DNA from: Luteococcus japonicus
GTDB taxonomy: Bacteria > Actinomycetota > Actinomycetes > Propionibacteriales > Propionibacteriaceae
Length of the DNA: 64,000 bases
NCBI RefSeq assembly: GCF_003752415.1
Contig: NZ_RKHG01000001.1
Location: forward strand, 1,612,001 to 1,676,000
Direction of reading: 5' to 3'
Shown: positions 9,501 through 17,239 of the stretch, in pieces
How the letters are laid out: each line of letters starts with the position of its first letter
Numbering within the stretch: the first letter of the stretch is position 1
Notes under the pieces: model-generated
Database searches by the model: none
Seen by the model: only the letters and a program-made list of their open reading frames with translations
What the model was told of the DNA's origin: nothing
Program-made: the position numbers and the translations under genes

Positions 9501-9874
9501 CCGGCCTTGCGGTCCACCCGTCGGCCCTGCATGGTCTTGAAGCGCGGGAAGACGTCCTTGAAGACGCGCGCCTCGATGTGGTGGGTTCCGGGCTGGCCGT
9601 TGGCGGTGGGCGGGCCCTCGTAGAAGGTCCACGGCTCGCCGTCGGCGGTCTTGGCCAAGGTGGCCTTGAAGGTCTGGTTGGCCTGCCAGAAGTCCAGGAT
9701 CTGGTGCTCCATGGCCGGCAGGTCGATCTGTGCCGGGACGCTTCGATAGGCAAGTGGGGACGACCCCCCTTGGACCCCCCGCGCTCCGTGCTCAGTCGCT
9801 GGCTGCTCCTTCGTCGCAGCGCGCCCACTGAGCTCCGCGGGATCGGGCCTGGCCTCTGGCTTTTCGGTGCTCAT
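6542..9874 (-). CDS. ileS: Isoleucyl-tRNA synthetase
   Basis: Class I synthetase charging tRNA-Ile (1,110 residues). It is the large actinobacterial/eukaryote-like form: GPPTANGQPGTHH carries the HIGH-type motif, WTTTPWTL begins the editing domain, WDCHGLPVE and the zinc-type CWRCHTPL are present, and DGRKMSKHLGN is the KMSKS loop. ATG 9874 is chosen because AAGAGGAA lies 6-8 bases upstream and inside the T-box-controlled leader. Two stretches (about residues 12-42 and 711-741) have no counterpart in the enzyme core; they are translations of a dispersed ~87 bp repeat inserted in frame. Expression is controlled by the T-box at 9880-10070. Confidence 0.96.
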   Translation of the reverse strand: MSTEKPEARPDPAELSGRAATKEQPATEHGARGVQGGSSPLAYRSVPAQIDLPAMEHQILDFWQANQTFKATLAKTADGEPWTFYEGPPTANGQPGTHHIEARVFKDVFPRFKTMQGRRVDRKAGWDCHGLPVELAVEKEIGIDSKDQIEDYGVEAFNAKCRESVSRHVGQFAELTNRMGYWVNMDEAYWTMAPEYVDSEWWALKSIFDKGLLVEDFRVAPYCPHDQTALSDHELAQGYEDTVDTTVFARFPLTSGPLAGKADLAIWTTTPWTLIANVTVAAGAELEYTVASKEGETPVVIATENVPTALGEGWTTGETFTGSQMEGWTYQRPFTCMEQPGKAWFVVLEDYVAIGEGTGLVHQAMAFGQDDYESNKRNGVEFVNPIGVDGCFKEGQGFVSGLFFKKADPVIIEQLREKGLLLATLDHEHPYPHCWRCHTPLMYYAMPSWYIRTTQRKEQLLAENEKTNWYPESIKHGRFGDWLENNIDWALSRSRYWGTPLPVWRNDEDPTDVVCVGSRAELAELAGNPELATMDPHRPFVDDVTFTVEGRAGTYRRVPEVIDAWFDSGSMPFAQWGFPWVEGSQEKFEANYPADFICEATDQTRGWFYTLMAVNTLVFDQSSYKNVLCLGHILAEDGRKMSKHLGNILLPIPLMDKHGADAVRWFMAASGSPWAARRVGDGTITETVRKVLLTYWNTVAFHALYANANHYVPGGTTPPSPPALRAASDAAPSSQQAYCAPQGAPAVKDRHVLDRWLVSATNQLVVDVTEALEKFDTQHAGSRIATFVDELSNWYVRRSRRRFWDGDQSALTTLHETLEVLTRLMAPLVPFITERVWQDLFVATNPEAPKSVHLASWPAADTSVIDEQLDKAMDMTKRLVELGRSARAEAKVKTRQPLARMLVPSYAHAQLDDSLVAEIAAELNINSIESFSSAGDVVDYSAKGNFRALGKRFGKQTPLVAKAIAAADAAKLAADLTANGTATVDFEGGTEVSADEVIISERPREGWSVVNEQGETVALDLTLTPELVQAGLARDAIRFVQETRKATGLEVSDRIQLQWAAAGDLAQAIGTHRQLIADEVLATGMEAGVQGDDWAVEPDLGLAVKVTKLA
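7651..7737 (+). repeat. Copy A of an ~87 bp repeat, in frame inside ileS
   Basis: Aligns with copy B (9755-9840, reversed) over its full length: GCGGAGC, CTGCGACGAAGGAGCAGC, GGAGCGCGGGGGG and GGGGGGTCGTCCCC occur in the same order. It lies antisense to ileS and encodes the odd stretch between HYVP and VKDRHVLDRW, a surface connection before the anticodon-binding region. Confidence 0.75.
9755..9840 (-). repeat. Copy B of the ~87 bp repeat, in frame near the ileS N-terminus
   Basis: Same element as copy A but in the sense direction of ileS: CTGCGACGAAGGAGCAGC, then GGAGCGCGGGGGGTCC and AAGGGGGGTCGTCCCC. It encodes about residues 12-42, between MSTEKPEARP and the first conserved helix. A third, diverged copy ends the thiolase pseudogene at 63701-63770. 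Confidence 0.75.
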
Positions 9875-9879
9875 CGCAT

Positions 9880-10070
9880 TCCTCTTCGTCGGATCTCCTG
9901 ACGAAGGGACGAGGCAGCCGGAGATTCTCCGGGCGACCCGCGGTACCACCCTCCTTGGGGAGTGTTGCTCCCCCACTCTTGCTTGCCGCGGCCGGGTCTA
10001 GTGAGCGTCGGATCCTTGCGGGCGACGCCGTTCTTCCGGCAGCTCCGGGGTGATGGCCCCATCAGTGCCT
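9880..10070 (-). promoter_or_regulatory. T-box riboswitch (ileS type, short stem I)
   Basis: Reads uncharged tRNA-Ile and controls ileS. The T-box sequence TGGTACCGCG is at 9948-9939 inside GGAGGGTGGTACCGCGGGTC. Upstream, GGGG-CCATCA-CCCC (10060-10047) is a short hairpin whose loop carries the isoleucine codon ATC (10054-10052) as specifier. This small stem I, with the codon in the terminal loop, is the ultrashort arrangement described for actinobacterial ileS leaders, which regulate translation initiation. The last part, CCCTTCGTCAGGAGATCCGA before the ribosome-binding site, can sequester it. No strong terminator hairpin with a U run is seen, in line with translational control. Confidence 0.9.
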
Positions 10071-10083
10071 TGCGACGGGCTTC

Positions 10084-10113
10084 ATTCTAGGGGGGACGTT
10101 CTGGTGGCCCCAA
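10084..10113 (-). promoter_or_regulatory. Probable ileS promoter
   Basis: -10 TAGAAT (10089-10084) with an 18-base spacer to a weak -35 TTGGGG (10113-10108). A start about 7 bases downstream would place the T-box stem I close to the 5' end of the message. Confidence 0.55.
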
Positions 10114-10151
10114 ACCAGTTTCGCGTCGGGAGTGCCAGCAGCCCACTGCAC

Positions 10152-10320
10152 AGACGCTCGGGTTCCCGACAACCGCTCGGGTCCCCAACAACCGCTCGGG
10201 TCCCCAACAACAACCGGTCGGGTCCCCAACAACCGCTCGGGTTCCCAACAACCGCTCGGGTCCTGATAGACGCTCGGGTTTCCAACAGACGCTCGGGTTG
10301 CAACACACGCGGATCGCGCG
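10152..10320 (+). repeat. Tandem array of ~19 bp ACCGCTCGGGTYCCCAACA units
   Basis: About eight head-to-tail units of consensus RACCGCTCGGGTTCCCAACA, some with small changes (GACGCTCGGGTTTCCAACA; one with an extra AAC). It ends in CGCTCGGGTTGCAACACACG followed by CGGATCGCGCGAACCCACGCGG (10302-10331 region). A related two-unit copy with the same end module is at 13834-13899. Units abut without unique spacers. It fills the 337-base gap between the ileS promoter and the MFS stop; no gene is seen there. Confidence 0.8.
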
Positions 10321-10354
10321 AACCCACGCGGATTCCCCCCCACGATCCCCCTTG

Positions 10355-10380
10355 CCCCTCGACAAGCTCGGGGACCGTGG
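10355..10380 (+). repeat. Dispersed CCTCGACAAGCTCGGGG repeat
   Basis: CCCCTCGACAAGCTCGGGGA followed by CCGTGG, directly after the tandem array and just before the end of the MFS gene. Confidence 0.7.
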
Positions 10381-10426
10381 TGGGGTGTGGTGCTCGGCCA
10401 CCGTGATGGGGGCCCGACGGCTCCGG

Positions 10427-11617
10427 TCAACGGGCGGCGGCAGACAGCCGACGTCGCAGCGCCAGCATCGCCAGCAGGCCCGCGACGGAGAAGCACAAGC
10501 CCACCCAGAAGGCGCCGCGGTAGCCCAGGGGTTCCACCAGGGCACCCAGGACGAAGGGGCCGATGCCGATTCCCGCGTCGACGAAGAGGAAGTAGCTGCC
10601 CACGCCGATCCCGGCCCGAGAGGACGACCCCACCAGGTTCAGGGCGACGGTCTGGCCCGCCGGGACGAGGGTGCCGTAGCCCAGCCCCAGCAGCGCACCG
10701 CCCGCAACGAGCGTCCAGTACGTGGTGGCGGTGGCGGTCAGCGCCAGTCCGGCGATCATCGCCACCATGATCGGGACCATGATCGACGTGTCACCGTGGC
10801 GGTCCCGCAGGATCCCCGCAATCGGCCGAGAGACGGCGATCACGGCGGCATAGGCGAGGAAGTAGGCGCCGGCAGCACTCGGCAGGCCGATCTGTTGGGC
10901 ATAGGGCGCCATCAGGGTGAGGACAGCGCCGAAGGGCAGGGCGCACAGCGAGACCACCAGGGCGATTGGCAGGACGGTGGGGTCCAGGTAGTCGGCCAGG
11001 CGGTGGCGTCCACCGATCGGCTTCGCCGGGCGCGGCTCCAGGCGTCGGACGACGACGAGCGCGAGACCGAGGGCCATCGCGGCGAAGCACACCGACGAGA
11101 CGAGGATCCGCTGCTGCCCGTCGGTTCCCTGCTGCAGCACGCTGCCCAGCATCGGGCCCAGTCCGGAGGCGATGGCCAGACCGAAGGTGAACCAGCCGGA
11201 TCCCTCACCCCGTCGCTGGACCGGGACGCGGGCCAGCACGGCCCCCGCGACGCCCGTCGCGGCCACACCGAAGGCCACGCCGTGGGCGAAGCGCAGGAGC
11301 AGCAGGAGCGGAACCGAGTTGCACCAGAAGTAGAGCAGGCTCCCGACGACCATGCCGACGAGGCTGCCGAGCACGACGGCGCGCTCTCCCAACCGCAACA
11401 GCGCCTGGCCGGCGAACAGTCGCGCCACCATGGCGCCGAGGAATCATGCGGTGCCCACCAATCCCGCCTGGGCCTGGCTGGCGCCCAGGTCCTTCAGCGC
11501 CCAGGCGCTCATGGTGGCGGTCAGCAGGTAGAAGACCATCGCGACGCCGAAGTTCCCCACCGTCAGCGACGTGAACACGGCGGTCCACAGGCGGGGGCGG
11601 GCATCGGCGGTGGGCAT
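10427..11617 (-). pseudogene. MFS transporter with an in-frame TGA
   Basis: A 12-helix major facilitator (about 396 codons) interrupted by one in-frame TGA at 11446-11444, between VGTA and FLGAMVARLFAG. Both sides are in the same reading frame and form one continuous MFS sequence: helix 1 TAVFTSLTVGNFGVAMVFYL, then RLFAGQALLRLGERAVVLG. Such proteins export drugs or small metabolites; no substrate can be assigned. The ATG at 11617 lies 7 bases after TAGGCT, so the message looks leaderless. The second part (334 codons from GTG/ATG 11431) could still be translated but would lack helices 1-2. A point mutation or sequencing error are the alternatives. Confidence 0.75.
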
Positions 11618-11715
11618 GCGCTCGAGCCTAGGCGGGGCCGTCGCGAACATGGGATCTGCCACACTCCGAGATTCCGGGAGGCGGAACGCCCGACCCGACG
11701 CGGGACGCTCCGTGC

Positions 11716-13701
11716 TCAGGCCACCAGGATTCCCAACGCGGCTGCCAAGGGCACCGGCGCTCCGAAGCGCCCCGGGCTCGTGGGCGCCGACGGGTAGAGC
11801 CTGGTCTCGCCGGCGGCATTGCGCGCCACGAGGTCCGTGCGGCCGTCGGCATTCATGTCACCAACCCCGACGATCGACCTGAATCCGCCCCACCCGGTGC
11901 CGATCCGCTCGGGCGTCTTCAAGGTGCCCGTGCTCGTGGCGCGAGCCATCATCAGGTTGCCGTTCACATCCCGCATGATCACGTCATCGATGCCGTCGCC
12001 GGAGAAGTCCCGCACGGCGAAGACCAGGTTGTACTGGTTGCCCGCCCAGCCGGCTGCGCTGACCACGCTCGGGGACCCGGCGAGCACTCCGCCCGTGACG
12101 GGCCAGCGCAGCAGCGCACCGTCGGAGGTGCGCTGCGCCACCACTGCAGGCTTCCCAGCGGCCAGACCGGGCGCCAGTGACGGCGTCCGGACGCCTGTCA
12201 GACCACGCCCGACGACGGTGGCCGTGCCCCAGCCGGCGCCCCGGGAAGGGTAGAGCTTGAGCTGTCCGGTGGTGTCCAGGGCCAGGAGGTCGGCGATCCG
12301 GTCCGAGGTGAAAGGCCCCGCGAAGACCGCGGTGAAACCGCCCCACCCGGAACCGATCCGACGCGGAGCCGCGAAGGCCGTCCCGCTGCTGGCATCGGAG
12401 GCCATCAGGTGACCATTGGGGTCCCGGTGGAGCAGCTCGCTGCGTCCGTCACCGGAGACGTCTCGGCTCAGCGCGTCGGGTCCGTCGGCGATGGTGAAGT
12501 AGTTCCCCTTCCCACCACTGACCAGGGGTGAGAGCTGGGACGGGGTGATGGATGCCGTGCCCAGGCTGCCCTCCAGCTGCATTGCGGTGACCCGGCCGCC
12601 CCACTGGCCGCGGCCGTCGCGTCCGGTCACGACGAGGCGGCGCACCGTGCCCACCTGCGGCCAGCGGGCCTGCAGCTTCGCGGCGCTGACGCTGCCCTGC
12701 CAGGTGGTGACGCTGGTGGGCAGGCGCATCTCGTAGGGATCGGCCGCGACGCTGGTGTACGGCACCCCGCCCGCGGCGATCTGCCCGCCATTGGAGGCGG
12801 AGAACTCGCTGCGCACCACCGCACCGTTGTGGGTGAGCACTCGCCCCGCGCTGGCGGCCACCCCGTCGCGGGTCTGGCTGGTCTCCTTGGAGATGCCGCC
12901 GAAGACCTGGCAGCTGGTGGTGTCGCAGATGTCGTAGAGGCTGGTGCGGGGGTGGGCGATGTACCAGGCGCCGTAGCTGCGGGCTGCGACGGACTGCGCG
13001 GCCTGCGCCTGCACCGGCCAGTTCGTGTAGTTCTCCCACGGCACCACCTGGCGCGTGTAGTCCTCCAGCGTGGTGGCGAGCACCGGGGTGATCCCACTGC
13101 CGGAGCGGTGCCCGGTGAAGCGCCCCAGGTATGTGGCGACGTTCTTCCCGGACGCGTTCTGGGCGGTCAACGAACCGTCGGTGTCCGTGAAGGTCCACTT
13201 GCCGGAAACCGTGCTCCACAAGGCCTTGCGGGCCGTGGCGGTGCGAAACCACAGCGTGGCGGTGGTGGCAGTACCGGTCTGCGACGGGAGGGAGACCTCC
13301 CAGCTGGTGATCGGCACCCCCGCGTCGGCCAGCGGCAGGGCGATGGTCTGCCCCGCGCCGTCGGTGACAGTCAGGCCGGCCTCTGCGGCGACGCGAGCCG
13401 TGGCGCCGGTCAGTCCGTAGGTGCCGACGCGGATGGTGCTCGCCGCACGGGTCTGGAGGTTGGCGCCCGGATAGTAGAAGGCGACGATCTGCTGCCAGCC
13501 GCGCCCCTCCGTGGCCTGTTGATAGGAGCCCCACTGGCTCATGCCCCGGCCGTGGCCATAGCCACGGCCGACCAGGGTGAAGCCGCCATTGACGACGGGG
13601 TGTGGCTCGTCGGCGGCCTGGGCGGACGGTGCGGGAAGGACGGTGGACAACAGGGCGCCGGCGGCGACCAGCGTCGTCAGGCGCGCGGGGATGATGGGCA
13701 T
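11716..13701 (-). CDS. Secreted SpoIID/LytB-domain protein with FG-GAP (VCBS) repeats
   Basis: 661 residues. A Sec signal peptide is at 1-29 (cleavage near AQA/A). Residues about 185-400 match the SpoIID/LytB domain (TTLEDYTRQVVPWENY, WPVQAQAAQSVAARSYGAW), whose family includes lytic transglycosylases that act on stem-peptide-free peptidoglycan. The C-terminal ~230 residues hold three or more FG-GAP/VCBS-like repeats with calcium-type loops (DVSGDGRSE, DFSGDGIDD, DMNADGRTD), each followed by GTGWGGF. Outside the cell it may bind wall polymers and remodel the wall. The start near 13701 has GGGG upstream. Monocistronic. Confidence 0.88.
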   Translation of the reverse strand: MPIIPARLTTLVAAGALLSTVLPAPSAQAADEPHPVVNGGFTLVGRGYGHGRGMSQWGSYQQATEGRGWQQIVAFYYPGANLQTRAASTIRVGTYGLTGATARVAAEAGLTVTDGAGQTIALPLADAGVPITSWEVSLPSQTGTATTATLWFRTATARKALWSTVSGKWTFTDTDGSLTAQNASGKNVATYLGRFTGHRSGSGITPVLATTLEDYTRQVVPWENYTNWPVQAQAAQSVAARSYGAWYIAHPRTSLYDICDTTSCQVFGGISKETSQTRDGVAASAGRVLTHNGAVVRSEFSASNGGQIAAGGVPYTSVAADPYEMRLPTSVTTWQGSVSAAKLQARWPQVGTVRRLVVTGRDGRGQWGGRVTAMQLEGSLGTASITPSQLSPLVSGGKGNYFTIADGPDALSRDVSGDGRSELLHRDPNGHLMASDASSGTAFAAPRRIGSGWGGFTAVFAGPFTSDRIADLLALDTTGQLKLYPSRGAGWGTATVVGRGLTGVRTPSLAPGLAAGKPAVVAQRTSDGALLRWPVTGGVLAGSPSVVSAAGWAGNQYNLVFAVRDFSGDGIDDVIMRDVNGNLMMARATSTGTLKTPERIGTGWGGFRSIVGVGDMNADGRTDLVARNAAGETRLYPSAPTSPGRFGAPVPLAAALGILVA

Positions 13702-13833
13702 CGGGGGCTGCTCCTCGGGGGTGATTCGTGCAGGGACAACCCATCAGAGCGCGCCCCCGTCCGCCAAGCCCGTGGACGCGGTTCCTCGACCCCGGGACGA
13801 GAGTCTGGGAACTCTTCAGTCACCGGGTCCGGA

Positions 13834-13899
13834 GCAGACGCTCGGGTTCCCGCGATCCGCTCGGGTTGCAACACACGCGGAACGCAGGAACCCACGCGG
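13834..13899 (+). repeat. Second copy of the CGCTCGGGTT repeat with end module
   Basis: Two CGCTCGGGTT units, then TTGCAACACACGCGGAACGC and AGGAACCCACGCGG. It shares the same end module as the array at 10152-10331. It lies between the SpoIID gene start and the ABC permease stop; no gene is seen in this gap. Confidence 0.7.
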
Positions 13900-13901
13900 C
13901 C

Positions 13902-16508
13902 TCAGTCGACGCGCACGGCCCGGGCCACGGGCGGACGGACCGCCAGGAAGGCGATGCCGGACGCCACCAGCGGGATGACCACCAACAGGCTCAGCAACCA
14001 ACCCCACGGGATCCCCAGGCTCACCCCGCCCATGCTGGACAGCACCATCAGCACCATCGGCACCGCCCCGACCAGTAGCCCCAACAGGCTGCCCAGCCCG
14101 ACAGCCACCATGGTCTGGACCGCCGCCATGCCCCGCAGCGTCGCCGTGGAGGCGCCGATTGCCGCCAGCGATGTGTGGGCGTCACGAGCATCGCGCAGGG
14201 CCAGCGCCCCGGCCAGGGCCGCCACCACCAGCATCAGCACGGCACTGGCCAGCGCAAACCACTTCTGCGTGGTCAGGTAGGAGCTGTTCGGGCCCTGCTC
14301 CACGGAGACCGACGCCAGATTGCCCAGACCGGCCTTCGACAGTTCGTGCGAGAGCTGGTCCACCTGCGCCTGGGTCGGGTCGATGCCAGTGTCGAAGAAG
14401 GTGAAGGTGTCCTTGATGGCGGCCTTGGTGGCGAGCTCTGTGAGGGTGGCCTCATCCATCAGCGCCACCTGCCCCACCTGGCCGATGCCCTTGGCGGGCA
14501 CGGTGACGGACTCCTTGGCCCCCGCCTTCGCCGGATCCCAGGCGACCACCTGCACGGCGTCGCCGTGCGGCAGGCCGTCGGAGACCAGCACCCCGCCGCG
14601 CGCGAGCAGCGACTTCTCCTCGGCCGTCGCGTCCCGGCCCGTGAGCACCCGGAAGTAGCCCGGTTCGTAGACGGAGACACCGTTGGAACTGCTGCTGCAG
14701 CCACCGCGGTCATTGCAGACCTCGTCGCCCTGCACCATCAGGGCATTGGTGCACGCCGGCCCCATCGGAACGGAGGAGTCACAGACCTGCGGCTCGCGGA
14801 CCACGGCGCTGGCCGCCACGGGCATGACCTGCTGGATGACCTGGCTGGTGCGCTGCCACAGCTGGGGTGTCATGGTGTTCGACGTCGCGGACGACGCGCT
14901 CCCGACGCCCACCCGCGACGTGTACTGGTAGTGGTCCAGGTCCGTCTGGCCCATGGACTGGTTGGCCACCAACAGGGCCCCGGCAAGACTGGCGATCGCC
15001 ATCGGTGCGGCCACGGTCGCCGTCGCGCGCGACCGGTTGCGGGCACCGTCGCGCAGAGCCATCCGCCAGGCCAGCGGACCGCGGGCTCGGCGCCCCAGCC
15101 GGTCCAGCAGCCACGGGATCATGAACAGCGATGCCAGGAAGAGCAGGAAGACGCAGATTGCGGCGGGGCCGACGATGGTCTCCACCGGAACGGTTCCTGG
15201 GTGACGCCCACCACCCGACGGCCAGAGCCTCGGCCCCACCAGCCCGGCCAGCAGTCCGAGGGTTGCCAGCACCAGGCCCGCCTTCGGCAGGCGTGCCTCG
15301 GTCTGGGAAGCCTCGGCGCTGCGCACCGAGGTCATCACATCCTGTGACGCGATCCTGCGGGCGGGGAGCCACGCAGCCACGACGGCCGAGGCCGTGCCGA
15401 CGAGGATAGCCAACGGCAGCAGCAGCCACGGAATCCTGAGCGGTTGCGGCAGGCCGCTGTCCGCGGCGTTGAGCCAACGCACACCGGCCCAGCCCCACGC
15501 AACTCCCGCGACGGCGCCGAGCAAGGACCCGACCAGGCCCAGCCACAACCCCTGGCGCACCACGACGCCCTGCAGGGTCCGGCCGGGAGCGCCGGTGGCG
15601 CCAAGCAGCGCCAGGTTGCGTCGCTGCTGCCGGATGCCGATGGCGAAGGCCGCCCCGACGATGGTGGACGTAAGCAGGGTGGCCAGCACGAGGACCACCA
15701 GCAGGAGTGCCTGGAGCGACACCGCCTGGGTATCGCTGCCCTGCATGTGGTCGAAGGCCTCCCGTGTGGAGATCCCCAGACCAGCCTTGTTCAGCTGCTG
15801 CACCTGCCCCAGCGTCGGCTCGTCGCCGTAGAGGAAGACGGTGCGGACGGCCCTCGATGATGCGGCCGCGGTCCTGGCCAGCGGATGCTCCGGGGCGACG
15901 ACAATTCCCACTCCGTACTCGTCGGTGCGGACCAGCCCGGCCACGGTGTACGTGGAGTCCCCGACGGTCACCTGGGATCCGGTGCGCAGGTTCAGGCGCG
16001 TGGCCAGTTCCTTGGTGGTCAGGACCTCGTGGGCGCCGGGCACGACGGACGGCTCGACGGCCCAGCGTTCTGCGGCGTGCGGGCTGGTCAGGTCCACCAC
16101 CGCCAGGGTGGTGTCCATCGTGACGCCCTCCACGGTGACGGTCTGCCCCGCTTGGACCTCGGGGACCTGCTGCTGCGGCAGGGAACCCACGGCGCTCCAG
16201 TCCGGGGCGGGCGACTTCTCGCCGTCCTGGATCGTGCTGTCCGTGCAGGAGGCAGAGGTGAGGTCCGACTGCTGGCACTTCCCGTCCCAGTACTGCAGCT
16301 TCTCCACCTTGGCGGTGGCCGCCCCGTACTGCCGGGCGGCGAAGTCCTGCTTCTCCTGGGCAGCCAACATCCCCAGCGCGCACACCACCATCACCGGCAG
16401 CATCACGAGCGCGATGATCAGCGCCGATCGCCCCTTGTGGCGGACGAGTTCACGACGAGCCAGACGATCGGCGACGACATTGCCCCTCCACGGGGCCTGC
16501 AGCATCAC
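13902..16508 (-). CDS. ABC transporter permease, FtsX/MacB type
   Basis: 868-residue membrane protein with two FtsX-like permease cores, each with three or four helices, plus an N-terminal helix (ALIIALVMLPVMVVCALGML) and two large extracytoplasmic domains (about 45-250 and 520-720). This double-FtsX layout is typical of actinobacterial exporters paired with a MacB/LolD-like ATPase, used against peptides, antibiotics or for lipoprotein work; the substrate is unknown. The start overlaps the ATPase stop by 4 bases (ATGA, 16508-16505), so the two are made together under the PadR regulator upstream. Confidence 0.9.
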   Translation of the reverse strand: MMLQAPWRGNVVADRLARRELVRHKGRSALIIALVMLPVMVVCALGMLAAQEKQDFAARQYGAATAKVEKLQYWDGKCQQSDLTSASCTDSTIQDGEKSPAPDWSAVGSLPQQQVPEVQAGQTVTVEGVTMDTTLAVVDLTSPHAAERWAVEPSVVPGAHEVLTTKELATRLNLRTGSQVTVGDSTYTVAGLVRTDEYGVGIVVAPEHPLARTAAASSRAVRTVFLYGDEPTLGQVQQLNKAGLGISTREAFDHMQGSDTQAVSLQALLLVVLVLATLLTSTIVGAAFAIGIRQQRRNLALLGATGAPGRTLQGVVVRQGLWLGLVGSLLGAVAGVAWGWAGVRWLNAADSGLPQPLRIPWLLLPLAILVGTASAVVAAWLPARRIASQDVMTSVRSAEASQTEARLPKAGLVLATLGLLAGLVGPRLWPSGGGRHPGTVPVETIVGPAAICVFLLFLASLFMIPWLLDRLGRRARGPLAWRMALRDGARNRSRATATVAAPMAIASLAGALLVANQSMGQTDLDHYQYTSRVGVGSASSATSNTMTPQLWQRTSQVIQQVMPVAASAVVREPQVCDSSVPMGPACTNALMVQGDEVCNDRGGCSSSSNGVSVYEPGYFRVLTGRDATAEEKSLLARGGVLVSDGLPHGDAVQVVAWDPAKAGAKESVTVPAKGIGQVGQVALMDEATLTELATKAAIKDTFTFFDTGIDPTQAQVDQLSHELSKAGLGNLASVSVEQGPNSSYLTTQKWFALASAVLMLVVAALAGALALRDARDAHTSLAAIGASTATLRGMAAVQTMVAVGLGSLLGLLVGAVPMVLMVLSSMGGVSLGIPWGWLLSLLVVIPLVASGIAFLAVRPPVARAVRVD

Positions 16509-17239
16509 GATGCCCGCTTCGGGCCGAGAGGCAGGGTGGCCGCGGCATCACCGGCACCGGACTGCGCCTGGTCCGTCTGACGGCCGTCGCGAAGGAAGAC
16601 GACGCGGTCCGCCCAGCCCGCGTGGCGCGCCTCGTGGGTGACCAGGATCACGGCCACTCCCTCGTCGGCCAGGTCACGAAGCAGCGCCATGACCTCGTCG
16701 CCGGTGTTGGAGTCCAGGGCGCCGGTGGGTTCGTCGGCCAGGATCAGGCGACGGTCCCCGCAGATGGCGCGGGCGATGGCGATCCGTTGGCGTTGGCCGC
16801 CGGACATCTGGTCCATGGTGCGCTCCGCCAACTCGGTCAGGCCGACGCGCCGCAAGGCGACCTCGGCGGCGGCTCGGGCGTCCTTGCTGGAGCAGCCGTC
16901 GAGCTCCAGCGGCAGCATCACGTTCTCGATGGCCGTCAGGGTGGGCACCAGGTTGAAGTCCTGGAAGACGAAACCGACGCTGCGGCGACGAAGGCGGGCC
17001 AGGTCATCGCGGCTCTTGCCGGACAGCGGCGTGCCCGCCAGGGTGATCTGCCCATCGGTGGGGGCGTCGAGTCCGCCGGCCAGGCCCAGCAGGGTGGACT
17101 TGCCGGAGCCGGAGGGCCCCATCACGGCGATGAACTCGCCGGGGTCCAGGGTCAGGTCCAGCCCGTCCAGGGCCAGCACCTGGGCATCGCCGGAGCCATA
17201 GCTGCGAGTCACCCCGCGCATCTCGAGCACGTGTGTCAT
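16505..17239 (-). CDS. ABC transporter ATP-binding protein (MacB/LolD type)
   Basis: 244 residues. Walker A GPSGSGKST at 41-49, Q-loop near VFQDFNLVPTLTAIENV, signature MSGGQRQRIAIARA near 146, Walker B LILADEPTGALD. The sequence is closest to the LolD/MacB/YknY class that partners FtsX-type permeases. It powers the permease encoded next. The start overlaps the PadR stop (ATGA, 17239-17236), making a three-gene operon padR-ATPase-permease. Confidence 0.93.
   Translation of the reverse strand: MTHVLEMRGVTRSYGSGDAQVLALDGLDLTLDPGEFIAVMGPSGSGKSTLLGLAGGLDAPTDGQITLAGTPLSGKSRDDLARLRRRSVGFVFQDFNLVPTLTAIENVMLPLELDGCSSKDARAAAEVALRRVGLTELAERTMDQMSGGQRQRIAIARAICGDRRLILADEPTGALDSNTGDEVMALLRDLADEGVAVILVTHEARHAGWADRVVFLRDGRQTDQAQSGAGDAAATLPLGPKRAS

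Noticed and set aside
6266-9901. 1,211-residue ORF on the plus strand
   Set aside because: Exactly antisense to ileS; composition of a shadow ORF.
10152-10320. CRISPR array
   Set aside because: Units of ~19 bp abut each other; no unique spacers and no cas genes.
11444-11446. Selenocysteine codon in the MFS gene
   Set aside because: MFS transporters are not selenoproteins and no SECIS-like hairpin follows the TGA; a nonsense mutation is simpler.
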